A stretch of 47,693 nt of DNA, taken from positions 1-47,693 of the IMG/VR virus record IMGVR_UViG_3300025326_000061. One strand, written 5' to 3'. The translations under genes and the position numbers were made by a program. Origin of the DNA: a virus. Numbering within the stretch: position 1 is the stretch's first letter; the number at the start of each line of letters is the position of its first letter. The notes under the pieces are model-generated. The model worked only from the letters and a program-made list of their open reading frames with translations. It had not been told where the DNA came from and searched no databases. Below, piece after piece: positions 15,822 through 22,799 of this stretch.

Positions 15822-16538
15822 TTACAGTCCAACAAGTATTGGGTCTTTCAGTTCCAGATGTGCGACGATTTTGCCCTGCAACACCTTGAACATGCGACTC
15901 TCCTTGTTTTCACACAGTTCAACGACGTTCTTGAGTTGAACTGCGATCTTGGGGCTGAGTCCTGCTTTTGGTGCAGCGAGACTGAGAAATACCGATTTAT
16001 AGGATGTAACTGCATCAGCAAGCTTCTTGTTTTGCTCTGCTGTTGCATTGTCAGGCAGTTGCATCTTGTTCGCCAGCTTGAGAGTGAGAACATCAGCGAG
16101 TTCGTCATCGAACCAGCTTTCGATTCCATCCTTGGTCAGTTTGCCACTTGCGGCATTTTCAGCAGCGAAGCGAGAGAGTGCTTCGAAGTTGATCTGATCT
16201 TCATGGATGTTGATGATGTTCTTCGCAGGTGTTTCCGCGAGTGCTTCAAGAATAATATCGCGGATTGCTGCATCTTGCAGATCTTCGAGGGCTTGCTGCA
16301 TTGCATCTTTGATGATCTGCGGTGTGCAATCCAGCTTGATCTGCGGAATACTGATGCAGCGAGCATCGGGTTTCTTGTAGTTGGGGTTGTAGTCTGGATT
16401 CGGTTCACCATCGAATTCTTTCGTAGTGAACTTGGCCAGTGACTTGAAGGTAGTCACGCTGAGACGATGATCTGCTCTCGGCTTGTTTTTTCCAGTGTAG
16501 AGTTCGACGGTATGAAATGCTGTTTCATCGCGTTCCAT
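15822..16538 (-). CDS. Conserved-looking protein, distant paralogue of the 24187 gene
   Basis: This encodes 238 residues starting at ATG after GGAAAC. It is rich in Ala, Lys, Asp and Leu, mostly helical, with a charged N-terminus. Its C-terminal 150 residues share a layout with the 208-residue product of 24187-24813. Both have a K(K/R)P-initiated strand, then helix, then LTKDGIESWFDDELADV (here) versus GISKETWAEFFKDYLDVM, then a lysine-rich helical region ending in a G-K-I helix. Codon choice is C-ending, suggesting high expression. The function is unknown. An abundant early protein is my inference. Confidence 0.6.
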   Translation of the reverse strand: MERDETAFHTVELYTGKNKPRADHRLSVTTFKSLAKFTTKEFDGEPNPDYNPNYKKPDARCISIPQIKLDCTPQIIKDAMQQALEDLQDAAIRDIILEALAETPAKNIINIHEDQINFEALSRFAAENAASGKLTKDGIESWFDDELADVLTLKLANKMQLPDNATAEQNKKLADAVTSYKSVFLSLAAPKAGLSPKIAVQLKNVVELCENKESRMFKVLQGKIVAHLELKDPILVGL

Positions 16539-16601
16539 AATACTGTTTCCTTTCAGTTGTGGATGTTGTAGATATTGGAGTTGCTGCTTACTGTTTACTG
16601 C

Positions 16602-16802
16602 TTACTGCTGTTGTGGTTCTACGGTGTCGGAAGCGTAGTCAATTGGATCAGCTCCGTTGTAGAATTTAATGTCGATGCTGCTTTGCTCTTGTTCGTATGC
16701 TTCTAGCTGTCGTAGCCAGTCACATATATCGAGAACAAGAGCTGTTCTTGCTTGCTTCGATAGCTTTGCATCCGTGCGGATTGTTATGAACATTGTATTC
16801 AT
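16602..16802 (-). CDS. Small protein of unknown function
   Basis: This encodes 66 residues with a clear AAGGA ribosome binding site. It has a beta strand (MFITIRTDA), a helix (KQARTALVLDICDWLRQLEA) and a Gln-rich end. It belongs to the five-gene leftward block. No family is recognised. Confidence 0.55.
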   Translation of the reverse strand: MNTMFITIRTDAKLSKQARTALVLDICDWLRQLEAYEQEQSSIDIKFYNGADPIDYASDTVEPQQQ

Positions 16803-16868
16803 AGCTGTTCCTTTCTGCGCAGTAATTGCGCTTGCAGCCCACTATTGTTAATGGGCTGTGTAGCGCAG

Positions 16869-17234
16869 CTATTTCGCAGGCTCTTCGAATTTGCTTTTTG
16901 CTTTTTGGTATTCGAAGTCAGCTTGTTTTGCTGCTTCTCGTTTCTCCCGCAGTATTGTGAAATCGAGATTGGTGTCTACTCCTTGATTCAGAGGGATTGT
17001 TTCAAGGTTGAGTTCACGGTGCTTTTTCAGCACCCAGTTGGGGCTGCCTGTATCAATGAAGTAGTGAGCGTGTGCTTGGCATGGTTCATTGACACCGAGG
17101 ATAGCGAGATGTGGATTTGCGCGTTGAATTGCTCCAAGCGCACGTTTCATCGCATTGCTGCGATTGTTCCAGTTGTTTGGCATTGCGATATAGACCTTGC
17201 AGAATTGCTTGCGAGCTGTTGAAGTTGTATTCAT
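16869..17234 (-). CDS. First gene of the leftward block (unknown)
   Basis: This encodes 121 residues with an ideal ribosome binding site (AAGGAG, seven bases before ATG). An alpha/beta start (FCKVYIAMPNNWNN, ALGAIQRANPHLAILGVN) leads into a coiled, charged C-terminus. It is the promoter-proximal gene of the leftward transcript, about 55 bases from the presumed start site of the palindrome promoter, so it is probably strongly and early expressed. Promoter-proximal phage genes often act on the host. Confidence 0.6.
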   Translation of the reverse strand: MNTTSTARKQFCKVYIAMPNNWNNRSNAMKRALGAIQRANPHLAILGVNEPCQAHAHYFIDTGSPNWVLKKHRELNLETIPLNQGVDTNLDFTILREKREAAKQADFEYQKAKSKFEEPAK

Positions 17235-17293
17235 TTCGATCTCCTTAAGTGATACGGTTAGAATAGCATCGAGTCCTATCTACTGCAAGGGGG

Positions 17294-17321
17294 ATACTAC
17301 CACACAAAGCGAAAATGTCAA
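17294..17321 (-). promoter_or_regulatory. Leftward sigma70-like promoter
   Basis: In leftward sense TTGACA (17316-17321) and TAGTAT (17294-17299) are spaced by 16 bases. Transcription would start near 17287 and read the five small genes that begin at 17234. The two boxes lie in the left arm of the palindrome. Confidence 0.7.
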
Positions 17322-17348
17322 GGAGGAAAGCTCGCCTGATGGATTTAT

Positions 17349-17380
17349 TTTGCAGCAGCGAAGCTGCAATCTTTATTTTT
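17349..17380 (+). other. Terminator-like hairpin at the palindrome centre
   Basis: TTGCAGC (17350-17356) and GCTGCAA (17363-17369) form a perfect 7-bp stem around AGCGAA, followed by TCTTTATTTTT in rightward sense. It sits between the two divergent promoters, so it could block read-through from the left or act as a structural element of the palindrome. Confidence 0.45.
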
Positions 17381-17404
17381 GTCGCACAGGCTTTATCGTG
17401 CGAC
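17381..17404. repeat. Hairpin with GTCGCAC stem
   Basis: GTCGCAC (17381-17387) pairs with GTGCGAC (17398-17404) around a 10-nt loop. The same GTCGCA/TGCGAC stem recurs at 17789-17804 inside another hairpin, which suggests a repeated recognition element. Confidence 0.65.
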
Positions 17405-17440
17405 AAACTAACTGCAAAATATCATCAGGACGAGCGATCC

Positions 17441-17469
17441 TTGACATTGGAGCGACTGTGGTAGGATAA
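17441..17469 (+). promoter_or_regulatory. Rightward promoter in the right arm of the palindrome
   Basis: TTGACA (17441-17446) is followed by TAGGAT (17462-17467, spacing 15) or GGATAA (17464-17469, spacing 17). It mirrors the leftward promoter and shares its -35 block. No gene lies within 1 kb downstream, so its transcript would be a leader or non-coding RNA through the hairpin and iteron region. Confidence 0.5.
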
Positions 17470-17532
17470 CCCAGCAGTAGATAGGATAGGAAGAGGGATG
17501 AGGTAGGAAAAATGTGCGGTTCATTTTTCCGT

Positions 17533-17627
17533 AGGAGAAGGGAGCGGCTAGCAGCGTTAATTAGTAAGGACTCATCCGGCGAGTGAATACGAGCCGACAA
17601 TCAGTAGATCGCAAGCTCCCTTCTCCT
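17533..17627. repeat. 13-bp inverted repeat flanking a 69-bp segment
   Basis: AGGAGAAGGGAGC (17533-17545) and its exact reverse complement (17615-17627) enclose a segment that contains an ACTC/GAGT mini-hairpin. The arms are purine/pyrimidine-biased. Confidence 0.7.
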
Positions 17628-17718
17628 GAATCCAGCTTTCTTGATTGGCACTATCAAGCGGTTGCGAAGCAACTGATAAGATGTTGCTTTTAAGCCTCCG
17701 CGGCGTTTGAGCGGAAGC

Positions 17719-17755
17719 TATTTCTTTCTTTTTTTCTTTAAAAAAGAAAGAAATA
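17719..17755. repeat. A/T-rich perfect 16-bp inverted repeat
   Basis: Arms 17719-17734 and 17740-17755 are exact reverse complements around TCTTT. The arms contain only A/T apart from two C or G each. Such a sequence could act as a DNA-unwinding element or a bidirectional terminator, since both flanks hold T- or A-runs. Confidence 0.7.
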
Positions 17756-17776
17756 TGGGAAAGGAAGGAGGGGAGG

Positions 17777-17817
17777 CTCATTTTACGAGTCGCACCTATG
17801 CGACAAAGTAAAATGAG
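17777..17817. repeat. Nested hairpin (CTCATTTTAC outer stem, GTCGCA inner stem)
   Basis: Outer arms CTCATTTTAC (17777-17786) and GTAAAATGAG (17808-17817) are perfect. Inside lies a perfect GTCGCA/TGCGAC stem (17789-17804) with loop CCTA. The inner stem repeats that of 17381-17404. Confidence 0.75.
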
Positions 17818-17907
17818 GGGAGGAAACTAATGGGGAAAGGGTGGGATAGTTCTCCTCCCCCTCCAGCTTTTGATCTTGCTTTTGATTTTAAGAAGTTGTT
17901 TGGTATT

Positions 17908-17921
17908 CTCGCGGTAGCGAG
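17908..17921. repeat. Short perfect hairpin CTCGC-GGTA-GCGAG
   Basis: A 5-bp stem with a four-base loop lies between the AT-rich hairpins and the promoter at 17944. Together with GTTGC-GAA-GCAAC near 17661-17673 it continues the chain of small stem-loops in this region. Confidence 0.5.
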
Positions 17922-17943
17922 CGCCCGCAAATTGCCTAGTATC

Positions 17944-17972
17944 TTGACAAGTCAATAGATTAGCAGTGTAAT
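17944..17972 (+). promoter_or_regulatory. Rightward sigma70-like promoter before the iterons
   Basis: TTGACA (17944-17949) and TGTAAT (17967-17972) have the ideal 17-base spacing. The predicted start near 17979 is 38 bases before the first iteron, so its RNA would cross the origin-like element. It could supply a replication primer or be repressed by an iteron-binding protein. Confidence 0.65.
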
Positions 17973-18016
17973 AAGTTGATAGTTTCTATCTTAGTTGCTG
18001 ATCCCTTTGTGTAATC

Positions 18017-18329
18017 TGTGCTACTATGTGCTACGTTGTGCTACTATGTGCTATATGTGCAGAATGGGCCACCGGGCTGGAACAGCAACCTTCTGGGAGT
18101 TGTAGCTAGTAAGTAGGTGTATGGTAGTATCCAGTAGCTAGTATATAGTAGTAACTACTAGCAGCTTTGTGTTTCAACTTTAAACTATACCCCCAAATCA
18201 TACCCGTATAGATACTAATGTGCTGAGAGAGGAGAAACAGCCAGAAGGTTGCTGTTTGGAGGCGGGGGACTGGAACTCACACCTAGCACAATGTAGCACA
18301 ACATAGCACTGGATAGCACCAATAGCACA
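18017..18329. other. Candidate replication origin: opposed iteron arrays with nested inverted repeat
   Basis: TGTGCTA starts at 18017, 18027, 18037 and 18047, with a partial copy at 18056. Its reverse complement TAGCAC(A) starts at 18284, 18294, 18304, 18314 and 18323. Nine of ten units keep a pitch of 10 bp, one helical turn. Between the arrays an exact 16-bp inverted repeat (AACAGCAACCTTCTGG at 18081-18096, complement at 18241-18256) encloses 144 bp containing repeated TAGCTAGTA words and a GCTAGTA/TACTAGC dyad. This is the architecture of an iteron-controlled origin or partition site. I infer the function from structure alone. Confidence 0.7.
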
Positions 18330-18338
18330 GAGGGATTC

Positions 18339-18362
18339 CTCAGCATAGTAGAAACTGCTGAG
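18339..18362. repeat. 7-bp hairpin upstream of the early promoter
   Basis: CTCAGCA (18339-18345) pairs with TGCTGAG (18356-18362). It lies between the right iteron array and the promoter of the first early gene, and may bound the origin element or serve as an operator. Confidence 0.45.
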
Positions 18363-18401
18363 AACGTAAACAACTCAATACTTGCCAATGTTGCAAGGGG
18401 C

Positions 18402-18430
18402 TTGACACAGGAAAAGCAATATGCGATAAT
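18402..18430 (+). promoter_or_regulatory. Early rightward promoter, near consensus
   Basis: TTGACA (18402-18407), a 17-base spacer and GATAAT (18425-18430) form a near-perfect sigma70 promoter. It drives the operon beginning at 18500. Its strength and the absence of a phage RNA polymerase suggest early genes are read by the host enzyme. Confidence 0.85.
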
Positions 18431-18499
18431 CCTAAATCAGCCGTTTTTCTGCGAAGATTATGGCTGGCAATTTAATGTATAAACAGGAGATATAGTTCA

Positions 18500-19591
18500 G
18501 TGAAGATAACCTGTCAGTATAGCGGTATAACATATGATGTTACAGGCTTCGGCTCAACATCATTAACCTATATCCATCCAATATTCACAGCAGAAACTAA
18601 GTGGTTACTGTCGCGGATGGGAACTTGGGCCGCACAGAAATACACAGAAGAAGAATCAAAGCTGTTATTCTTGGCTCTTCTTCACAGCACAGAACTCGTT
18701 GAATTTCGACATGCTGCGTATCCAGAGAATAACACTGTGCAACTTAACATCGAACCTCTTGCTCGCTTCATCGGTTGGTCTAGTGGTCTTTCTAGAGCAG
18801 CAATAGTTCTTCCTAAATTTGTTATCCAACACGATAACAGAAAGCTGGAAAATATTCGTTATTGGATTCGAACTTGGCAAGATGCAAGAAAAGCATTTGA
18901 AGATGGATACGTTAAATATGAACGGGATAAGAAACTGCACGATAAGGAAGTTGCTCTCGAACGCTTAATAAGGAACAGTGCAAAGCAAGTTCAAGATTAT
19001 GCTGGATTACTAGCAACTTGGGCAATGCAAGCGGGAACAGCTCCAAAGGCTCTCCATGACTACTGGCGTTCTTTATTCTGCCTCAAAGGTATCAGCATCT
19101 ATAATGCAAAGCAGATTGATCTTGAAGAACTACTAGAACACATGGAAGAGCACCTTGAGCACGGTAGCATATATAGCCATGCAACATTAACGCATCTCCG
19201 AACACTGGTTAAGAAGAATAAAGCTGGCCTCAACTACGGACTCGGTATTACTGATGAAGAGTTTAATGTTCTAGAAGCTTCTCCTTTCCGTATTGTTGAA
19301 GGCAGCGTTGAAGAACACAACATGGAAGTTATTATAGCTTCTGCTCCTAATGAGGAACCGCAAGCTAATAATTATCCAAGCAGAGTAGCATACTTAAGAG
19401 CAAAAGCTGCTTGGGGATTAGCACAACGAGCTGCTCAATATGCTGCTATATTTACGCAGCAGGTTGAAGAAGAGACAAAGAAAGAAGATACAGAAGCTGC
19501 CGAACTCAGCTCAGATGATATAACAACTGAAGAACCAGATGATACAACAACTCAAGCAAGACTTATTTCCGAAGGAGCAAGTGATGAGTAA
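18500..19591 (+). CDS. First early gene, unknown; possible initiator or regulator
   Basis: This encodes 363 residues from GTG 18500, with AGGAG ten bases upstream. A beta-like N-terminus (KITCQYSGITYDV) is followed by a helical core containing KLLFLALLHSTELVEFRHAA, a long charged helical region, and an acidic, Thr-rich tail from about residue 320. It has no recognised enzyme motif. It is the first gene after the origin-like element and the strong early promoter, and is coupled to the next gene by an ATGAGTAA overlap. A replication initiator binding the iterons is one hypothesis based only on position. Confidence 0.65.
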   Translation: MKITCQYSGITYDVTGFGSTSLTYIHPIFTAETKWLLSRMGTWAAQKYTEEESKLLFLALLHSTELVEFRHAAYPENNTVQLNIEPLARFIGWSSGLSRAAIVLPKFVIQHDNRKLENIRYWIRTWQDARKAFEDGYVKYERDKKLHDKEVALERLIRNSAKQVQDYAGLLATWAMQAGTAPKALHDYWRSLFCLKGISIYNAKQIDLEELLEHMEEHLEHGSIYSHATLTHLRTLVKKNKAGLNYGLGITDEEFNVLEASPFRIVEGSVEEHNMEVIIASAPNEEPQANNYPSRVAYLRAKAAWGLAQRAAQYAAIFTQQVEEETKKEDTEAAELSSDDITTEEPDDTTTQARLISEGASDE

Positions 19592-19928
19592 GAAATCTTT
19601 AACACTGCGTGAGAAGGCTATTATTGGTCAGCTCTGGATCATTAGCCTAGATGAGCGCGACAGACTTGATCGCTTCTTTCTTCTGCATGACAGCTGGGAA
19701 GAACTGAAGAAAGATATAAGCTTCAGTGAAGAGCAAGTTTGTTATTTCCTTCAACACGAAGGACAGAATTTCCAGATCGTATTCATGACTCCTTTACACC
19801 GCATTAAGGTAACAAAGGAGCTGGGACTCAGCTTTAGACAGAACTGGATGAGCAGCTTTCACGTCGTTCTTATTAAAGAATGGCGGGAAGCTAACGATAA
19901 ACCTATTGCTGTTGAAAACAAAGAATAG
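19584..19928 (+). CDS. Small protein of unknown function
   Basis: This encodes 114 residues. The start is ATG 19584, overlapping the stop of the preceding gene, with GAAGGAG upstream. It is a mixed alpha/beta protein with many aromatic residues (RFFLLHDSWEELKK, QVCYFLQHEGQNF). It is sandwiched between the first early gene and the helicase-protease gene in the same operon. No family is recognised. Confidence 0.6.
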   Translation: MSKKSLTLREKAIIGQLWIISLDERDRLDRFFLLHDSWEELKKDISFSEEQVCYFLQHEGQNFQIVFMTPLHRIKVTKELGLSFRQNWMSSFHVVLIKEWREANDKPIAVENKE

Positions 19929-19936
19929 AGAATTAT

Positions 19937-22321
19937 ATGAAGCGCATAACAGAAGATAGAGTTCAACAGCTACTTGCAGAAGCTCGCAAGAAACTAGCTG
20001 ATTCTGCTCCAGCATCTCCAGCAGTAGCAGCTATCGACAGGATAGCTGCTGAACGTGCTACTGGCGTAGATATTGATTTAGCTTCTGCTGGCATTGATAT
20101 TCAACATAGCGAAGTAGTAGAACAAATTGCTGAACTTGTTTCTGCCTTCGCAGATAAACCAAGGCCAGAAGCAGAAACTCCCAAGCATCCGCATAAGATT
20201 CTAGGTGTTGCTCGTGATGATATTATCCTTAATCCAAAGCAGCAAAGCTTCGCTGATCGTGGAGCAAAAGGAGAAGATATTGTTCTCATAGGGGCTGCTG
20301 GAACTGGCAAGACTACTTGCCAACGTTGGCTTGGGAAGAAGCTGATAACAGATGGTCGTATTAAGCTTCTTTCTCAATCTACCAAGTGGCTGCAAGCGGG
20401 GAAGCATGGTATTGCAATTTGCAGCTTTACCAATAAAGCTGTAAATAACATTCGTCATGCTCTTCCAGATGCAATCAAGTCTCATGCATTAACTATCCAT
20501 AAACTACTGGAATTTGCTCCAGTCTGGTATGAGGTAGAGAATCCTGAGAAGCCGGGAGAGATGAAGAAAACAATGCGCTTTGAACCACAGCGCAGCAAGT
20601 ATAATCCTCTTCCTTCTGGACTCGCACTTATTATCTTTGAAGAAAGTAGCATGGTAAGTGTTGAACTCCATGATATGCTACTGGATGCTTGTCCCCACAA
20701 GCCGCAACTCATATATCTCGGAGACATCCAGCAACTTCCTCCAGTATTCGGTTCTGCCATCTTGGGCTTCAAGATGCTGGAACTTCCAGTCATCGAGCTA
20801 ACCGAGGTTTACCGGCAAGCTCTCAACTCTCCTATTATCTCTCTTGCTTGGAAGATTCTTGCAGGAGATCCCAAGACGTTCAACAGCAAATCTAAATCAG
20901 TTAAGCTTCTTCATCCAATACTTAAGAAGGAAGTTGATCGCAAGATCATTCCTGCATTGGATGCGCTTAGCTTGGAGAATGAAGATGGAAAGGTTATCTT
21001 CCAACCCTGGCAGAAACAACTTAGTGCAGATCATGGTCTCATCACACTTACCAAACAGTTCTGTGAATGGTCTGACAGTGGATACTACAATTTCAACGAC
21101 GATATCATCCTCTGCCCATTCAACGTCTCGTTTGGAACTGTGGAGATTAACAAAGGAATCTCACAACATCTTGGCAGAAAGCGGAAAGCAACTATCCACG
21201 AAGTGGTGGCTGGTTACAATAAGCATTATCTTGCCGAAGGTGACAGAGTTCTTTATGAGAAGGAAGATGCAACAATCATTAAGATCAGTAGAAATGGAGA
21301 ATACATGGGCAAAGCTGCTCAATCTCCATCCGAGTATCTCGATAGATGGGGACATCTACGGACTGAAGATATGGATGCAGATGCAACTACCAAGATGGAA
21401 CAGGAAACCGATGAAGGTAAAGAGTTTGATGTTGAAGCTATAGATAAGTATTTGGAACTAGCAGCATCTGAAGCAGAGGATAGAGTTACTGCTGCAAGTC
21501 ATATGATTGATCTTATTATCGCAGCTACTGGCGAAGAAGTAACCATTGATACTGCCGCTGAAGTCAATAAACTGCTCGGTGGATACTGCATTACAATCCA
21601 TAAAGCACAAGGGTCTGAATGGGACAAGGTATTCCTCGTTCTCCATAACAGCCATGCCACGATGAATCAACGTGAACTGCTGTATACTGCTGTAACACGA
21701 GCAAAGAAGTATCTACATATTATCTGCGAACCCAACACCTTCGAGCGCGGAGTAACATCGCAGAAGATCAAAGGTAATACCCTTGCCGAGAAAGCTGAAT
21801 GGTTTAAGGGTAAACTGGAAGAACGAGAGAGGTTGCTGCTTGAGAAACGCAAGATGCAGCCTGCTGATGATCCAATCAAGATAGCTTTTAATCTTGTTCC
21901 CGAATGGGATACTCTGGCGCGGGACAGCGTTGCACACTGGTGGAAGGTAGCAACCAAGTGGTATCCACAGATAGCAACAATGCCTGTTCCTACCTTCGGT
22001 TGGAAGATTAAAGGTTCCGCTGCTGGAACAGCTAACTATGCAACGAATGAAATCACTTGCAGCCCAGTATATCTGCATCTTGATCCCAATGACATGATAG
22101 CAGATACCATTCCGCACGAAGTTGCCCATCATGTTGCTTTCCGCATCTATAAAGAACGAGGACATGGTGGACGCTGGATAGAAGTAATGAAACACTTTGG
22201 CCGTAATCCAATAGCAAGCAAGTATCATGATCTTGGTAAGCTGCCTGCTGCTCTCAGAAAAGTTCTGGAGGATAGCAAGCAGAATCTTGTTAAACAGGAA
22301 GATGAAGAGGAGAAAGATTAA
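19937..22321 (+). CDS. SF1 (RecD/Dda-like) helicase fused to SprT-like zinc metalloprotease
   Basis: This encodes 794 residues. After a helical N-terminus comes an SF1 helicase core: Walker A GAAGTGKT (119-126), motif II LIIFEESSM (231-239), motif III LGDIQQLPPV (261-270), motif IV-like ELTEVYRQ (287-294), motif V region TIHKAQGSEWDKVFL (553-567) and motif VI LLYTAVTRAKK (581-591). The C-terminal about 140 residues match the SprT-like protease core, with zinc motif HEVAH (727-731) and third ligand H743 in RGHGGRW. SprT/SPRTN proteases cut proteins crosslinked to DNA. A coupled helicase-protease could clear protein roadblocks ahead of the phage fork. The usual zinc ribbon after the SprT core is absent. 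Confidence 0.85.
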   Translation: MKRITEDRVQQLLAEARKKLADSAPASPAVAAIDRIAAERATGVDIDLASAGIDIQHSEVVEQIAELVSAFADKPRPEAETPKHPHKILGVARDDIILNPKQQSFADRGAKGEDIVLIGAAGTGKTTCQRWLGKKLITDGRIKLLSQSTKWLQAGKHGIAICSFTNKAVNNIRHALPDAIKSHALTIHKLLEFAPVWYEVENPEKPGEMKKTMRFEPQRSKYNPLPSGLALIIFEESSMVSVELHDMLLDACPHKPQLIYLGDIQQLPPVFGSAILGFKMLELPVIELTEVYRQALNSPIISLAWKILAGDPKTFNSKSKSVKLLHPILKKEVDRKIIPALDALSLENEDGKVIFQPWQKQLSADHGLITLTKQFCEWSDSGYYNFNDDIILCPFNVSFGTVEINKGISQHLGRKRKATIHEVVAGYNKHYLAEGDRVLYEKEDATIIKISRNGEYMGKAAQSPSEYLDRWGHLRTEDMDADATTKMEQETDEGKEFDVEAIDKYLELAASEAEDRVTAASHMIDLIIAATGEEVTIDTAAEVNKLLGGYCITIHKAQGSEWDKVFLVLHNSHATMNQRELLYTAVTRAKKYLHIICEPNTFERGVTSQKIKGNTLAEKAEWFKGKLEERERLLLEKRKMQPADDPIKIAFNLVPEWDTLARDSVAHWWKVATKWYPQIATMPVPTFGWKIKGSAAGTANYATNEITCSPVYLHLDPNDMIADTIPHEVAHHVAFRIYKERGHGGRWIEVMKHFGRNPIASKYHDLGKLPAALRKVLEDSKQNLVKQEDEEEKD

Positions 22322-22509
22322 TGCTTCACTACTATCGCTTTTTCAATAAACAAATTGGTAAACACGGCACAGTATTCGCTGTATGTGATAAACATATCCA
22401 TCTTCAACACGTTCCTCACATCTGCACATTAGAACAGGTAAATCTTCTTAATCCACCTGCTATGTTGTGCAGTTTCTGTGAGGACGAAAAATGGAGCAAG
22501 CAAAAATGA
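22321..22509 (+). CDS. Small Cys/His-rich protein (unknown)
   Basis: This encodes 62 residues. The ATG overlaps the TAA of the helicase gene. It carries CDKH, HIC and a final CSFC, so a small zinc-binding fold is plausible. Position directly after the helicase-protease suggests an accessory to that protein, possibly supplying a zinc module in trans (inference). Confidence 0.55.
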   Translation: MLHYYRFFNKQIGKHGTVFAVCDKHIHLQHVPHICTLEQVNLLNPPAMLCSFCEDEKWSKQK

Positions 22510-22799
22510 AAGTAAATATCCAAGATGTTAGTGATCAAGGATTGTTTATAACACTTCAGATTTATCCAATGCCAGCTTCTGCACAACTTCACGAGTGTAT
22601 CCTCACTAAGCATTTTCGTGACGGAACGCAGAAAATCCATCGTAATATTCTTAGCACCCACAATGAAGCTGCTGATCTTCTCTTCATTATCTTTGCGCCA
22701 GAAGATATGGCAACAGAGGGAAAAGATCATGTAGCTCGCAATGTGTTTGATATCTGTGATTCCTATGAGGAGATGTTTCATGACACTCCAGCGGCTTGA
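22491..22799 (+). CDS. Small protein of unknown function
   Basis: This encodes 102 residues from ATG 22491 with GAGGAC upstream. A beta-strand region (MKVNIQDVSDQGLFITLQIY) is followed by helices. It overlaps the preceding gene by 19 bases and the next by 20, which is normal in this compact operon. No family is recognised. Confidence 0.55.
   Translation: MEQAKMKVNIQDVSDQGLFITLQIYPMPASAQLHECILTKHFRDGTQKIHRNILSTHNEAADLLFIIFAPEDMATEGKDHVARNVFDICDSYEEMFHDTPAA

Larger units (their letters stand above)
17275..17485. repeat. 211-bp imperfect palindrome carrying divergent promoters
   Basis: Five blocks match as reverse complements in nested order: 17275-17286 with 17474-17485 (CCTATCTACTGC), 17297-17304 with 17457-17464 (CTACCACA), 17314-17324 with 17438-17448 (AATGTCAAGGA), 17335-17341 with 17423-17429 (CCTGATG), and 17347-17355 with 17412-17420 (ATTTTGCAG). 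The segments between blocks differ. It looks like an old inverted duplication of a promoter-containing segment of about 85 bp. Confidence 0.85.
17235..18499. other. Gene-free control region between divergent arms
   Basis: I see no convincing gene in these 1265 bases. The region contains a 211-bp imperfect palindrome with divergent promoters, at least six perfect hairpins, two further rightward sigma70-like promoters and a symmetric iteron element. All are listed separately. It is the likely site of replication initiation and of the early transcription switch. Confidence 0.8.

Noticed and set aside
18017-18329. CRISPR-like array
   Set aside because: The repeats are 7 bp at 10-bp pitch in opposite orientations, far too short and close for a CRISPR array; an iteron element fits better.
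20844-21443. Overlapping frame inside the helicase gene
   Set aside because: It lies in another frame within the helicase core, whose motifs are intact; no ribosome binding site and no domain.
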